From an uncultured Alistipes sp. (GTDB lineage: Bacteria; Bacteroidota; Bacteroidia; Bacteroidales; Rikenellaceae): DNA of 5,010 nucleotides. Made by a program: the position numbers and the translations under genes. Below are positions 4,932 to 5,010 of this stretch, one piece after another. Position 1 is the stretch's first letter. Each line of letters starts with the position of its first letter. The DNA lies in NCBI GenBank assembly GCA_937911745.1, contig CALDPX010000030.1, positions 1 to 5,010 of the forward strand. Direction: 5' to 3'. The notes beneath the pieces are model-generated. The model searched no databases, had not been told where the DNA came from, and saw only the letters and a list, made by a program, of their open reading frames with translations.

Positions 4932-4962
4932 TGCCAACCGCCTGCCTACGGCAGTCGTGGCA
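4932..4962. repeat. Compound hairpin near the right window edge
   Basis: The outer arms TGCCA (4932-4936) and TGGCA (4958-4962) enclose the inner arms CTGCC (4942-4946) and GGCAG (4950-4954) with loop TAC. The internal loop is asymmetric, 5 versus 3 nt. There is no T-tract on either side. It looks like a short palindromic intergenic repeat. Confidence 0.55.
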
Positions 4963-5010
4963 AGACGGACAGCAACAGAGGTGGTTTGTCTTATCACATA
5001 TCTCTCAGTC

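Larger units (their letters stand above)
4713..5010. other. Gene-free repeat-rich region upstream of the GtrA-family gene
   Basis: This roughly 300-nt stretch to the window edge holds no convincing gene. It contains, right to left, a compound hairpin (4932-4962), a four-unit 9-bp array (4873-4908), a 7-bp-stem hairpin (4803-4820), a 5-bp-stem hairpin (4768-4781) and an 8-bp-stem hairpin (4725-4746) close to the GtrA start. The minus-strand frame joined to the GtrA gene is open throughout, but its content is repeat-derived. I found no good TTTG / TAnnTTTG pair, so the promoter may lie further right, outside the window. Confidence 0.6.

Noticed and set aside
4713..4997. N-terminal extension of the GtrA-family protein from a GTG at 4997
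   Set aside because: The 95 codons are encoded by hairpins and a 9-bp tandem array, are hydrophilic and repetitive, and precede a normal GtrA start at 4712.
1..5010. CRISPR array, insertion sequence, tRNA or riboswitch
   Set aside because: The repeats here have 7- or 9-bp periods without spacers. There is no transposase or target duplication, and I found no tRNA cloverleaf or known riboswitch core on either strand by eye.

Overview
The window reads as an ordinary chromosomal segment of a Bacteroidales bacterium. The gut genus Alistipes or another Rikenellaceae member is my guess, but I cannot prove it. The reasons are a dnaG promoter of the Bacteroidota type (TTTG, 19 bp, TAnnTTT-like), no clear Shine-Dalgarno sequences, protein sequences of Bacteroidota character, and spacers filled with short repeats. 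All five genes lie on the minus strand, so in transcription order the map runs right to left: GtrA-family membrane protein (4712-4230), terminator, dnaG (4099-2114), smpB (2117-1650), tsaB (1549-842), dCMP deaminase (508-80).

dnaG and smpB overlap by four bases (ATGA) and must be one operon. tsaB follows about 100 nt later with no terminator in between and could be in the same transcript. The dCMP deaminase lies another 333 nt downstream, across a repeat-rich spacer. The proteins are core functions: DNA replication priming (DnaG), ribosome rescue (SmpB), the tRNA t6A modification (TsaB) and dUMP supply for thymidylate synthesis (dCMP deaminase). The GtrA-like protein belongs to cell-surface polysaccharide or lipid-linked sugar metabolism and is separated from dnaG by a strong intrinsic terminator.

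The spacers are the unusual part. Imperfect arrays with an exact 7-bp period occur five times (79-99, 517-551, 637-657, 1558-1590, 1632-1652). They sit on gene boundaries: two run over stop codons and two end exactly 8 nt before a start codon. A second repeat family occurs right behind the stop codons of both the dCMP deaminase (1-79, cut by the window edge) and tsaB (767-842). It shares both ends, and one copy carries a clean 17-nt insertion. The spacer before gtrA (4713-5010) holds a four-unit 9-bp array and several perfect hairpins. The dnaG promoter has a perfect 8-3-8 inverted repeat that exactly fills the 19-bp spacer between its two elements, and its upstream element overlaps the U-tract of the gtrA terminator.

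I see no phage, transposase, CRISPR, defence, tRNA or rRNA genes. No new protein system is present. What deserves a second look is the repeat and regulatory architecture between the housekeeping genes.
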